A stretch of DNA of 64,000 nt, taken from NCBI GenBank assembly GCA_003988855.1, contig QYAI01000066.1:164953-228952 (forward strand), given 5' to 3'. The notes under the pieces are model-generated. The model did not search any database. It saw nothing but the letters and a program-made list of their open reading frames with translations, and was not told where the DNA came from. This document shows positions 38,779-50,543 of the stretch, one piece after another. The stretch comes from Arachnopeziza araneosa. Lineage: Eukaryota; Ascomycota; Leotiomycetes; Helotiales; Arachnopezizaceae. Position 1 is the first letter of the stretch, and every line of letters begins with the position of its first letter. The translations under genes and the position numbers were made by a program.

Positions 38779-40217
38779 ATGTTTGACTACTGCGAGTCCG
38801 AGGAAGTGTCCGAGCCCGATTTCGACAACGACCCCGATTTCAAATTCGAACGCAAAGGTCGATGGCGGTATAAGGGACGGTCTTTGAATGACGAAGAGCA
38901 AGCCGAACTCAATGAATACTATAGCCAGACAAAGTTCACCTCCGGAAAAAAAGCTCGACGTAAGGCTTTCAACAAAAAACTCAAGAGGTGTATTAAGAGG
39001 AAGGGGAATATCGACCTGCAGTGGGACGGGTATCGTTATCAGGAGAAGAGGATAAAAAAAGCTATTAGAGACAATTTCGCCATGACTCTTTGGGTAAACT
39101 TGATTTCTAGATTCGGATTACCGCTGACTTCTGGTAGCGCCAAGGGATTGACAAAACTCGTTTGAGTTGGAAGCCAGCTTATGTGTTTCATAAGTTTGCG
39201 GAGCTGCCTGTGGAGCTCCGACAAATGGTATGGGGCCTTGCCGCTCGTGTCGAGGGGCCGCAACCTCCCCATGTAATCGAGAGCTTAGGCCTTGATGGTT
39301 CTACAGCCAGAAGTGGATCAAGCACAATTGGGATCAATCATCTCGCGGATCCAGTACCGTCTATTCTTCGTATCTGTCGGGGCTCTAGAAAAGCTGCTTT
39401 GAAAATCTTCACTTGCTTCAAGGCCTCAGGAGATCATAAACCCTCAACCATCCCAGCGGCATACTTCAACACTTTATTTGACACCTTCTACATCGGCAAT
39501 GGATTATCTTGGGATGACTTCAAGATCCTGATCCAATTAGTAATCGAGTGTCATACGACCTGCCCGTTCACTCCTGATGCGCAAAAGGCCATGGATGCAT
39601 TCAAGAAGATCAGATATTTAATGGTCGATCAGCAGCTCTTCGAGACGGTGCCTATAAAAGTCTGGACCGCATTTGGTCAACTTAAGCAGCTCACAATTGC
39701 CTTATGCCCAATCAATTCTAGTGATTACGAGCCCCCTGAACACCCGGAACTTCATCCTATCAGCTTCATAACTCCACACCCACAATCCAAATACGGTAGA
39801 CGTGCAAAGCACATTAGGGAATATGTATCAAAGTCACTCGAAGAATTCGTCAAAAATGAGCATTCAAGTTGGCGAGTTCCTGAAGTTCAAGCTATGGTAA
39901 AGCAAATCGACCCCGATTATGAAGACCCCGTGTGTAGGGTAGACCTCCACCTCAGAAAGGACTATGAAGATCACGAAGTGGAAGATGGCGAGGACCCATG
40001 GGAAGGAGATAGCGAGGACCCATGGGAAGGAGATAGCGAGGAGGACGAATGGAACGCAGATGACAAGAAAGAGAAACCGGATAGTCAATCTGAGTGGCTC
40101 GCAGAGGTTAAGTCGAGCATAGATCGTTCGGTACAGCCAAAGGACCTCAATCGCCTGAAGCGCAAGTTTTGCCCTCCCCCTACTAGCCGCCGCGCTAGAC
40201 TGGAATGGAGATCGTGA
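38779..40217 (+). CDS. 2EXR-domain protein with basic N-terminal extension
   Basis: Predicted 464 aa, exons 38779-39093 and 39138-40217. The 44-nt intron (GTAAAC..GCTGAC..TGGTAG) is phase 0 and joins FAMTLW to RQGIDKTRLSW. The first 105 residues are acidic then strongly basic (GKKARRKAFNKKLKRCIKRK). The 2EXR domain begins right after the junction: FHKFAELPVELRQMVWGLAA, PSILRICRGSRKAALKIF, YFNTLFDTFYIG. The acidic C-terminal region contains a tandem 8-residue duplication EDPWEGDS x2. Function unknown. It belongs with the other 2EXR genes here, though its N-terminus is unrelated to theirs. Confidence 0.82.
39990..40037 (+). repeat. 24-bp in-frame tandem duplication
   Basis: Two identical 24-bp copies encode EDPWEGDS twice in the acidic tail of the 2EXR protein. 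The identity of the copies suggests recent slippage. Confidence 0.9.
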
Positions 40218-40345
40218 GTATTAAACTTATCACGCCGATAGTGAGCACGAGCTTGGTGATGGACTCTCACCCATACCCGATTGTTAGTGAAAGATTCATT
40301 ACCCTCCACACCGAGGCAAAGCGGCCTTTTTATTACTCTTGCTCT

Positions 40346-40672
40346 ATTTATTAGGTCTACAAACAAACTTCCAGATAGACCTTGAGCTTTTTCCTTTAAA
40401 GAATGAGCTTCCTGATTTCTAGCTTTACTCTTGATCTGTTGAGGTTTACAAACAAACTTCAAGATAGACCTTGAGCTTTTTTCTTCAAAGAATAGGCCTT
40501 TTCAAAGAGTGAGCTTTTATCAAAGACGCTTTTTTCAACGAGTGAGCTTCCTGATGCCTGGCTTTACTCTTTGATGTATTTAGGTCTACAAACAAACTTT
40601 CAGATAGACCTTGAGCTTTTTTTCTTTAAAGAATGAGCTCTTTTCAAACAATGAACTTCCTAATATCTGGCT
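40346..40672. repeat. Three diverged copies of a roughly 100-bp unit
   Basis: Units start at about 40346, 40440 and 40572. Each has TCTACAAACAAACTT, then AGATAGACCTTGAGCTTTTT, a TTTAAAGAATGAGCTT-like part and a TTCCTGAT..CTGGCTTT end. The middle copy is lengthened by extra AAAGAGTGAGCTTTT-type subunits. No ORF spans the array. Confidence 0.85.
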
Positions 40673-40756
40673 TTTCTGACAGTTCCATGTGAATTGACCT
40701 GCGGTTCGCTTTGGTGATTCATCCCCTTTTTAAATTGCTAGCTAGAGGAAGATTCT

Positions 40757-41408
40757 CTACAAGAGGCGCTCAGAATCTTCATTGCTATCTCCATCCTCGT
40801 CTGAGCCCATGATGGATTCTTGTTCTTCATTTCCTGCACACATTTAGTCCCGAGAAACCCAAACACACTGATTTCTCCTCGAGAGGAACGTCTCCTCCCA
40901 CCACCCCAGCGCTAACGGCCACAATCCTCTCAAACTCCACGGCTGACATGTGCTTAAACACTTCTTTCGGCATAGTCACTCTATCCACCGCTCATTTAGC
41001 AGGCGCAGAAACAATGTTTCGGAAATCTTGCAACTGATGGTCGGCAGCATGACCCATACCGTTCTGTCCCAGCTCTGAAAGAGCTGTCATGAAGATTTTG
41101 GCTATTTCCAAATATCAAAAGGTTGTTTTTACTTCTATTTCTGGCGCTGGAGACTTTTTGTTTGCTGTTCATGGTTTACTCATGATCAGAGTGAGGGTCA
41201 TGGAAGTGGAGTCATAGGGGACTATCTGAGCGGGCGTCCGAAGGAATAAAGGAGGTGAATCCAGAGTAGATGCCCCCCAAGTGGGAGATGAAGCAATCAC
41301 CTTCGGTCGTCTAGGTGTAGAGATTACTACGACCTCTGGACAGTTATCAATCTCAAGTCTATTCTCAGGACATATTGAAACATAGAGATCTCGAACATCT
41401 GACCCCAT
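40757..41408 (-). pseudogene. Decayed hypothetical gene with an in-frame TGA
   Basis: Exon 41180-41408 starts at ATG (MGSDVRDLYVSICPENRLEI). It joins 41101 and below through a GTAAAC..AAATAG intron, reading TLIMTKIFMTALSELG then HAADHQLQDFRNIVSAPAK. There a TGA at 40994-40992 interrupts the frame. Immediately after the stop the same frame continues with clearly protein-like sequence (AVDRVTMPKEVFKHMSAVEF, ERIVAVSAGVVGGDVPLEEK). A further acidic C-terminal piece (SDEDGDSNEDSERLL) before TAG at 40757 is in another frame. The stop fits a CGA to TGA transition. An intact reading would give only 112 aa. I favour a pseudogene; family unrecognised. Confidence 0.6.
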
Positions 41409-42100
41409 TGTCTTCTAACTATTCACGAGGTCCAGTTGTCTCACCAACGAGCCCTCAAAGAGGACACGATTGCTGGCTTGACAGATGTCTGTTCATCGAG
41501 TAGACTTGTACTGAATCTGACATCAAAATCTGTTGTATTTTACCCTGATGCCCGTGAATAATATGATTTATCCCATGATCTCATGGCTGTCACGTTTAAT
41601 AGCTTGAAGAAGCGAAGGAATTGTTCGTCAAACATACTCTGAAATCTCATTCTGAACTTAGAACTGTGGAACTTGATTCTCACTGTTTCCATCTTTCATT
41701 CCGCATCACAGTTCAAAAGATTTGGGTTGGGACAGGTGAATGTGCTTTCCTCGTTCAAATCTATGACCATAGCAGCTCGATTCACTGGTTACTTTAATCT
41801 TTCGGTGTTTCCTTTGATTTTTGGTTTTTATGATTGTCCTAGGGCTTCCGTTGAATGTTTCCTAGCATATGAACCACAAACTCTTTGAAATTATTGATCC
41901 TCTTTCGCAAGATTAAGTATGACTATCATTACTATGTCACAGCAAGTACTATAAGACTTCGGTGGCAGGTTCGTATTCTTGCTTTTCCAAACAATCTCTT
42001 TCTCACCAATCTTCCTTAGTACGAAGCTACCTTGACCCTTTACCAATTGTTCAATCACTAACTAATCACAAGTCAACTTCCTCTCCCTAGATACACTACT
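41409..42100. other. Spacer between pseudogene and frameshifted 2EXR gene
   Basis: AT-rich, short ORFs only, no recognised feature. Confidence 0.45.
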
Positions 42101-42918
42101 ATGGAGGCTGATGTATTAACTCCAACTCTCCTGAACTCTCGGCCACGTACCACATTCCACCCTTACCTCAGACTGCCAAAGAGTTACGGCTTATAATCTT
42201 GGATCTCGCCATTGAGCCCAGAGATATCAGTTGCAGCTTTTGGTTGAGGAGCACTCAGAGTGAGACCTACCAGCTTGCTAACTTTCGAGTTGAGGTGCCA
42301 GGCCCGGCTCTCCTTTACACCCACTCTGAGTCCAGAAAGCACCTGCTCAAGTGCTACAAAGCTTTCCGTGATAGGAACGGAAATGTACTTCCGTTCGGAT
42401 ACTTCAACTTTGAGATTGACGGCCTCCTCTTCAGCGCCTCAGGTATTTTGGGTCAGAGATGGCACGATACCGCCCTGAGCATGAATGACAGCCGCGCTCG
42501 CAGCGGAAGGGGCCTGATAGATTTGCGTCATTTCGAGGAGATAGTGGCACCAAAATATCTTGAGAGCATACAGCGCATGAAATTCAGAAATTTTTTGGCA
42601 AGAACATTCACAATACGCTATCCATCATATCTTACTACGGTCCCAAACCTAAAGCTAATTATTATCCTCCTCGACAAGAGAGACTACTGGGAAAGTGAGT
42701 ATTTCGGTTCTAAGTTGCGGGAAGATTCGAGGTTAACCTCGGAACGTCAAATTTACCTGGTTCTCCAGGATATCAAGGAGAAAGAGACAACGCGGATATC
42801 TCCAATCTGGAAATGGAAGAAGCTGCCTGGTTTATCAGGCCCTCCTTTAAGTAAGGAAGAAGAGATTTTGTTTAATGGGTCTACCTTCAAGGATGGCTCA
42901 TTCATGAAGTACCCTTAG
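42101..42918 (+). pseudogene. 2EXR-family gene with an apparent 1-bp frameshift
   Basis: ATG at 42101 opens MEADVLTPTLLNSRPRTTFHPYLRLPK and runs into TAA at 42193-42195. The next frame, without a start of its own, continues ELRLIILDLAIEPRDISCSF, then SESRKHLLKCYKAFRDRNGNVLPFGYFNF and onward to TAG at 42918. The paralogue at 50544-51329 has TTFHLYPTLLPELRLMILDF, so N-terminal and C-terminal parts belong together. The break falls in the A-run at 42178-42180; a single missing A accounts for it. About 270 residues would be expected. It could be an inactive allele or a base-calling error. Confidence 0.7.
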
Positions 42919-44472
42919 TTACGAAGAAGGTGATCTCGTTGAGAAATGGGCAATAGCGGAGAGAGCAGAACAGATATAAGTGTTTGCTAAACGATTGTAT
43001 CATTAAATTTTGGGACTCTATTCATTGCAAGATTCAAAAGCGATGAAACATTAATTGTTATTTCAGAGAAAGAAATGCTGCTTCGTTTCTCCTGGCTGAA
43101 ATATTGCGATAAACTGCGTCGCATCTTCCATACTACGAACTTAACTAGGAGGTGCCCATAAATAAATGATGACCGTGGTTACCCCAGAGAATATTGAGAA
43201 GAGTTTAATAACTAGTGAGGCAAGAGTCCTTGACAGGTGAGAACGGAGATGCTCAATTTGACACAGCACTGCTTGTTACACTTCCTTCGTTTAACGATGA
43301 AGTCAACAAACGACCAAAATCTTACCCATCTCCCAAAGCATGCAACAATGCAAGATGACAGCTTCGCCCAAAATCAACCAAGTATCATAGACTCTTATTG
43401 AGATATACAATAGAAACAGAAACTCTTGACTAGACACGTCGAATCAGACGCATATACACAGAAACGCGACTCGAAAGGGGGATGACGCGAATATGTTCCC
43501 TATGACGTGGACCTAGGTACATAATATTAAATAAGGCTAAAACATCCCACGCCAAGAACCTTGTCTGAGTGGTCACCCTCTCCTACAAGCCCAACCCCAT
43601 TCCAGCAACTAACCCTACCAACTCGACGGTAGAGGTAGAATAACAGGGGCCTTCAAGGGCCTGACAAAGTAAAAAGCCCCAGAGGCGTTTTCTTATCCCC
43701 TTCACCGGGGTTTTCTTTTTGTCTTTTCGTTCTTGGTTATTTTTTCTGATTGGTTTTTTTGTGTGTATTTTGTAAACACAGACTCGCTTAAATGGACGGT
43801 TTCCTCCACCACAACCACTTGTTCAACATTCTCTATTAGTTCCTCACTTTTAACTCGCATTCTCCATCACCTTGAAGCTCATAATGCGGTATTTTGCTTC
43901 TTTTCAACCAATCCTAGCCTTTTCTCACCTCCCTCAGCTCCTAACTACCATTTGAGGATGTAATTTAATATCCTCCTATGCTGGAGAGAAAGGAGCATGA
44001 GAACCAAGCTATGGATTAACGTGTATGTATGTAAATATCAAGAGATTGTGTATGAGAAGGTGTGCAGATTAGATGCGCCATATAAGACGAGATAGATGAC
44101 TGCTTAGAAAGATGAAAGAGCGAAGTAGTGTGATGGCATAACTTAAAGTGTCAAAGGAGGACACTGTAATTTGAAAGTTGAAGTCTTACAACATGGGAAG
44201 CGAAGAGAAGAGAGCAAAGACTGGCCTTGGACAATTAGGTCAAACAAGAGATTAGGTTATTTAAGTTGCTGCCTAGAGTTGACAGGAAGGTAATCGTTTA
44301 TTCTTTCCCTAGTGGAGCTTCTTAATATGTTTATAGATAAGTATGCTATGATACATCTCAGATCCATCATCGACGCCACGTATGCTATTCCAACCCTTTC
44401 CCTATTTTAAACACATTTCGCCAGCAATTCAACCAATTATACAAAGAAAAGATACGTATAAGTAAGGCATGT
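42919..44472. other. Spacer with no supported gene
   Basis: Short ORFs only. Pyrimidine-rich around 43680-43930. The right end is the 3' flank of the Opi1-like gene. Confidence 0.45.
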
Positions 44473-46189
44473 TCAAGTCATCTTGACATCCTGCTGTTGA
44501 GGTGCAGGTGGGAGATCCAGTGGCGGTTTCTCCATATTTGAATGTCCATTAATGTTTTGAGCTTCGTGTTCGCCTTCTTCCCGCTTGGAACGTCCTAATC
44601 TCTCGCACCATTCCTCGGCGCTCACAATCGTCCCATCTAGAACACCAGAGACTTGGGCCATCATGTCAAGGCCTTCTTTTGCGAGCACGAGGACTCTATT
44701 TGCTCCCTCGGTCAATTCGGCATCACCGTCGCTGTTTTCGCCAGTCTTTGCTCTGGAACTGGCGATCCTGAAGCGTTGAGGCAACGAGGTCAGATGTCTC
44801 CTCACTAGCACTCTTGCGTTTTCTGGAAGAGCACCGCCGGCGTATTTGGAGACAATATCTACAACTTCTTTCAGAGTCTTTAAGACGTCATGCTTCAGTT
44901 CTGATATCCTGGCATTGAGTGCCGATCTCTCGGCATCAGTCCGTACAATCAGTTGATTTTGCGATTTCTCCCCTTCAATAGCACCAGATGAGGATCGACT
45001 TGGGTGGTCATATTCTTCCAGTGCAGATTTGAGCGCTAGGATAACTTTGCCAATGTGTTCGTTTGCCCAACGTAACCAGCCCAGACAGTACTTCAAACTC
45101 CGTAGAGACTCTTCACTCATTGCGACGCTAAGTCCGCTGGTGGAGAGGACCAGCCGTGACTGCCAAGAACTTCCAGGTGATGCGGTTTGGTCTGGAGATT
45201 GTGTTGTTATTAATGCCTGAGTTGTTTCGTAGCTTGGACTTCGTTGGTCATCATATGCAGGAAGACTCTCAACGGTAGAGGCTTGACTTGGTCGCCGCTG
45301 TCTGTGCTGTAAGTCTTGTCTATGTACAGGATATGGATCTTGGGAGACATTGCGATCCATGTCTCTATCTTCGTTTTCTAGTTTGCGGCGCTTGTTGGAA
45401 CCAGATTCGAGATCAGATGAGGAGTTATAACTTGGTCGCCGCTCGCCCAGGAACCACCGGACCCCTCCTTCAACGCCTGTCATGCGCCCAACTGATCCTA
45501 CAGTGTTGACCACAGGTGTGAATCTTCTCTCCACGTATTCTGCACTAGACTTGAATCGTGGGCTGTAATTCTTAGACGCTGAATAGGCCGATAAAGAGCC
45601 ACCAATCGCAGTACCAATGAGTGGATGTGAGGTTGTCAGGAGGGAAAGGAGGGGCTCGGGTTCTTGCGCGCGGCTAGGCTGAAGACTTCGCGGAGAAGAT
45701 GTAGGTAGTGTTCGATTTGGTTGAGGAGGAGATCCTACAAAATCTGTAAATAATTAATTAAATCCTGGAAATAGAGGATTTCTAGCTAAACTTACCAGCT
45801 CTCAAATCCCCAAGCGCTTCGGCAGCCAACCGCACATCAGGGTCGTCAATAGATAGCACGCTACCACCCCTCCGTCCACGACTGTCTGGTGTATCCATAG
45901 CTATAGTGTTGGGTGATTCTGCGCCAAGTGACAGCGCAGATTTAGGTGACAGCTGAGAGGGACCAGGCTGATAATATGCGGTTAAAGGGTTTGAGGACGG
46001 CCAAACAAACTGATGCTCTTCGGGGCGGTATCGAGGCTCTACAGCAGGAAGTGGTAGGGGAGGTAATGTGCGCTCATGATGAAGGGGAGGTGGGTCTGCA
46101 GTGGGTACAGAGGGAAATCTCAACGATTGAGGGTCGTGGGACTGCGTATAGGATGGAGGCTGTTCGCGTGGCATGTGATTCTGCTCCAT
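44473..46189 (-). CDS. opi1/ccg-8-like: Opi1/CCG-8-like transcriptional repressor of phospholipid genes
   Basis: Opi1-family regulator, 554 aa, exons 45796-46189 and 44473-45743; the intron gives DLRA/DFVGSPPQPN in frame. In yeast Opi1 represses inositol/choline-responsive genes and is held at the ER/nuclear membrane by phosphatidic acid. The Neurospora member is clock-controlled CCG-8. The N-terminus is proline-rich and disordered. The conserved core includes IDDPDVRLAAEALGDLRA and ASKNYSPRFKSSAEYVERR, then VNTVGSVGRMTGVEGGVRWF. A bipartite basic patch NKRRK follows. The helical C-terminal region reads SLRSLKYCLGWLRWANEHIG..LKSALEEY, then AERSALNARISELKHDVLKTLKEVVDIVSKYAGGALPENARVLVRRHLTSLP. 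Family identification is good; the regulon here is inferred. Confidence 0.88.
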
Positions 46190-47411
46190 TATGGTCGCAA
46201 ACGCCGATGCGTGTGGGGAGATTCTTTTATTCTCGCAATAAGGTAGTTATCGTCTGTGTAATGCTCGAGCGAACTATCTTTGAACGAAGGAACAATCTCG
46301 AGTTGCGCGGCTAGATTGAGTCGTGATGCTTTCGAGGTCTTGTGTGGCGGTCAATAGGTCTTTGAGCGAATCAACTCTTTGCGCCGTCTTTCGAAATAGA
46401 AACAAATTAGAAGAAAAGGTCCAGAAACTTCAAACAAAGGCTTTTTTGTATCACCGTCTTCCCCAAACTCTTGTAGTTGGTACAAAATCCTCACATTGCG
46501 GGATTATGTCAAGAGGGAGACAAGAGGGAGACAAGAGGGAGAGCGCCTTGAGCATGGAAACTCTCCAATCCGGGGGTGTCACATGCGACCCTCGGAGGTC
46601 CATTCATCCAAAATGGTCAAGCTCAGTGCTGACCAAGCATGTGCAAATCCAGCAAAGTGGTTCAGTGTGTTGGACCCTGATGTTTATTGATATTGTATAT
46701 ACATACCATATTTGATGAGAGAAGGGCTGGCCGTTTGAAGGGTTTTACTATGAATATATGACGAACGTAGGTGCAGTTCTTCGCCCAGGGAGATAATATC
46801 AGGATGCATGGTTCCGTAATAATGACGAGACGCCCGGCTTGAGTGTGAGGACGGTCTCTTGGAACTGATTTCAGGAGCACATGATGAATCAATTCCCGTG
46901 CCCAAATGCAACGTTATACAATAGAGCTAATCACTTCTTCTTGTCTGTATGGTCCCTCTGACGCCGCCCAAGCAACCTATTGCCGTGTAAAGCAATGCTC
47001 GGCCAGCTCTTATGGTACCTTCGATATCCGTCTCCGCGCCGCGAAATCGCTAACTTCATCAATGGAAGGCAAAGTAGGCGCTGACAGAATGCCAGGCCGG
47101 TCGTGCTTATATGTTGAGCTGCACTGTCTAAAAGGACGCGTTGAAGAAGAAGAGGAATCGAACATGGGAAGAATTTTCGATATGGAAGAAGGTTTGCGGC
47201 TAGCCGAAAGAGGTTAGGCCTGGCTTAATTGAGAAGCGAGGCCACGGCATTTGAAGCTCACGATTTTATGATGGTAACGTGGGGTCAACACCAGTGAGAC
47301 CTTCTTGCGCCTACGCACTCTCTGCACAAACTCATGGTTCTGCATTTACGGGGATAGCATCGGCCACTGTGGCTTCATTTCTGCCCCTTACATTCTCTCT
47401 CCTCTTCCAAA
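46190..47411. other. Divergent promoter region of the Opi1-like and AP-1 mu genes
   Basis: No gene supported. A 12-bp GAGGGAGACAA-type unit repeats three times at about 46505-46540. ORFs at 46323-46715 and 46906-47217 lack motifs. Confidence 0.45.
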
Positions 47412-48900
47412 ATGGCCTCTGCTGTCTTCTTCCTCGACCTGAAGGGCAAGGTATGATCTCCGAGTGCATATGGCCTCACGATGCTGATAGATCATTGCAG
47501 ACCCTTCTGGCTAGAAACTATAGAGGCGATATTCCCATGTCAGCCGTCGAGAAATTTCCAATCCTACTGAGCGAAGCAGAAGAGGAGAGCTCCGCTGTGC
47601 CGCCATGTTTTTCGGACGAAGGCATCAACGTATGGCGGTAGTCAATCATAACACGATCCATCTCTAATGCTTCTGCAGTATCTTTACATCAGACACAATA
47701 ACCTCTACCTCCTAGCTCTTACGAAACGAAATACAAATGCCGCCGAGATCCTCCTCTTCCTCCATAAAATTGTTGAAGTCTTTACAGAATATTTCAAAGA
47801 ACTAGAAGAGGAGTCAATACGAGATAATTTTGTTATTATCTACGAGCTTCTTGACGAAATGATGGACTTTGGATACCCACAGACAACCGAGTCCAAGATT
47901 TTACAAGAATATATCACCCAGGAGTCGCACAAGCTCGAGATCCAAGCCAGGCCACCAATAGCAGTCACAAATGCTGTGTCATGGCGATCTGAAGGAATCA
48001 GGTACAGGAAGAACGAAGTCTTTCTGGATGTTGTCGAATCTCTTAATCTGCTGGTCTCCTCCAACGGCAATGTTCTACGGTCTGAGATCTTAGGGGCTAT
48101 TAAAATGAAGTGTTACTTATCAGGCATGCCCGAGTTAAGGTTAGGATTGAACGACAAAGTTATGTTTGAAACCACTGGCCGAGCAACACGCGGTAAGGCC
48201 ATCGAAATGGAAGACGTCAAATTCCATCAATGCGTCCGTCTATCACGGTTTGAAAATGACCGCACAATATCTTTCATTCCTCCTGATGGCGAATTCGAAC
48301 TGATGTCCTATCGCTTGAATACCCAAGTTAAGCCATTGATCTGGGTGGAATGTATCGTGGAATCACATTCTGGATCTAGAATCGAGTACATGCTGAAAGC
48401 TAAGGCTCAATTCAAACGTCGAAGCACAGCGAACAATGTGGAGATTTCGGTTCCTGTGCCTGAAGATGCAGATAGTCCACGCTTCAGAACAAATATCGGA
48501 AGTGTGCATTATGCGCCTGAGAAGAGCGCAATTGTTTGGAAGATCAAACAATTTGGTGGAAACAAAGAGTTCCTGATGAGAGCTGAACTTGGATTACCGA
48601 GCGTTAAGGGTGATGATGAGCATGGTGGTGGAATGACGGGTGGCTTTGGAGGAAGCATGGGTGGTGTTGGGGGTAAGGGAGCGAAGAGACCAATTAGTGT
48701 AAAGTTTGAGATTCCGTATTTCACGACTAGTGGTATCCAAGTAAGGTACTTAAAGATCATCGAGCCCAAGGTATGTTTTCTATTCAGTTCCTTTCTTCAG
48801 TCATGCTTACCACTCTTAGCTGCAATATCCTTCTCTTCCTTGGGTCCGCTACATCACTCAATCTGGCGATATTGCTGTTAGGTTACCGGAAGTCAGCTGA
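47412..48900 (+). CDS. apm1: AP-1 clathrin adaptor complex mu subunit
   Basis: Medium (mu1) chain of the AP-1 adaptor that sorts cargo between trans-Golgi and endosomes, 446 aa. Exons: 47412-47450, 47501-47629, 47679-48770 and 48820-48900; all junctions phase 0. Residues 1-140 form the longin-like domain: MASAVFFLDLKGKTLLARNY, KFPILLSEAEEE, YLYIRHNNLYLLALTKRNTNAAEILLFLHKI and NFVIIYELLDEMMDFGYPQ. The mu-homology domain follows: AVSWRSEGIRYRKNEVFLDV, LSGMPELRLGLNDK, FIPPDGEFELMSYRL and the C-terminal PSLPWVRYITQSGDIAVRLPE. A glycine-rich loop (GGGMTGGFGGSMGGVGGKG) is inserted late in the domain, as in other fungal mu1 chains. The closeness to mu1 rather than mu2/mu3/mu4 rests on these motifs. 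Confidence 0.95.
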
Positions 48901-49597
48901 ATAGAAAGTTGAGCCTTGGAAGGAAGTTGTGATTGCATTTTAGGCGCTAGAAAAGGACCTCACCTAGATATCACGATTGTAGGGAGTCATCGATTATTCC
49001 AGCTACTATGACAAGACTTCGCGATATTTGAGCACTCATGAGCATTTTAGCAAGCTCTACATTAAATATTGACTTCATATCGTGACTACTTTCCTTAATA
49101 TAAACCATGCTATAATGACAGAGAACCTAAACAGAAATCTACTGAGTAGCTACTAGAGAGGCATAAAATTCTATTGGAGAGCTCAAAAGGATGGATTGAT
49201 CAGTGTCATTCCGCGATGTTGGCAAGTTGTTTTGGAGTGAGCGAGGGTAGAGAAGAATGCCACCGACCTAGCTTTATCATGAGTATGGATTTATACCCCT
49301 GCTCGCCACTACTTTCCGGATCTCTAGGAGAGAAACATTTCCTACTTTCAGAAAGAGAAAACACCCATCACTCATCGAAGTCAAAGTTCCCATCCCAGGC
49401 GGTTGTTGTTCGTTGTCAAGGTGGGGCAAGCGAGGGGTACATTTACGGTCCATAAACTTATCCTCACGAACATCAACATCAAAGTTACCACCTCTCTCAT
49501 AGCCACTGTTCTCCATCAATCCTCATTAGTTCCGATATAACTTCAAAAAGACTATTTAAGCAAACCTCCAAGATTGTCATAACACAATATCAGCGTC
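48901..49597. other. Spacer between apm1 and the aldolase gene
   Basis: 3' flank of the adaptor gene followed by the aldolase promoter. Nothing else recognised. Confidence 0.5.
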
Positions 49598-50454
49598 ATG
49601 GCTTACCCCACCACCCTCTCCGTCAACCTCTCCGACCTAGCCAAGATGATCGATCATTCGCTCCTCCACCCGACCATGACAGATGACGACGTAGCAGCTG
49701 GCCTCGCCATCTCCCGGAAATACGGCGTGGCTACAGCGTGCGTAAAACCGTATCATATTCTCTTTGCCAAGAAAGCACTGGAAGGCAGTGGGGTGTTGAT
49801 TTGTCCTGTTATCGGCTTTCCACATGGAAATTCAACGACCGAGGTTAAAGTATTTGAGGCTCAGCGAGCGGTGGAGGAGGGAGGGACAGAAATTGATATG
49901 GTAGTCAATGTGGGAAGGGTGCTGAGTGGGAAGTGGGAGTATGTTGAGAAGGAGATTGCCGCTGTAAATCGAGTGGTGGTTGAGAGAGGTGGGATTCTCA
50001 AGGTTATTTTTGAAAATGATTGTGAGTTTTCTACTTTGTTTACATTTTGTCATAATGAGACTAGAAGCTAACGAAAATAGATCTGAGTGACAAAGAAATC
50101 ATCAAACTATGTGAAGTCTGCAGCAAGATCGGAGTAGCATTCGTCAAGACCTCAACTGGTTACGGCTTCGTCAAGCAAGCAAATGGTGATTATAACTATA
50201 AAGGAGCTACAATACCTCACCTAGAATTGATGAAGAAACACGTCACTGGTAATGTAAAAATCAAGGCTGCGGGTGGTGTAAGGACGCTGGATGATTTACT
50301 TCGAGTAAAGGCGGTTGGTGTTGATAGGGTGGGTGCTACTGCTACCGGAGCCATTCTGGATGAAGCTGTGAAGAGAGGAATTGGGAAAGAAAGGGTGGAG
50401 GTTAAAGTCCCTGCCTTCCCTGGAGTAGGGGAGGAGGTAAAAGGGGGATATTAA
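49598..50454 (+). CDS. deoC-like: Deoxyribose-phosphate aldolase (DERA)
   Basis: Class I aldolase that splits 2-deoxyribose-5-phosphate into glyceraldehyde-3-phosphate and acetaldehyde in deoxynucleoside breakdown. 265 aa, exons 49598-50021 and 50081-50454; the junction reads FENDY/LSDKE. Start region MAYPTTLSVNLSDLAKMIDHSLLHPTMTDD is typical (IDHTLL motif). CVKPYHI and VIGFPHGNSTTEVK follow. DMVVNVG carries the conserved Asp100. The Schiff-base lysine is Lys164 in AFVKTSTGYG and the second active-site lysine is Lys203 in KIKAAGGVRT. Length and all catalytic residues are normal, so it should be a functional cytosolic enzyme. Confidence 0.96.
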
Positions 50455-50543
50455 GTGGTTATTTAATAGGACGGCTTTTCATTTGATGCATGGTTCTTCC
50501 CATAAAAGAATGATACCAACGCATTATTTTGATTCTATCCAAC

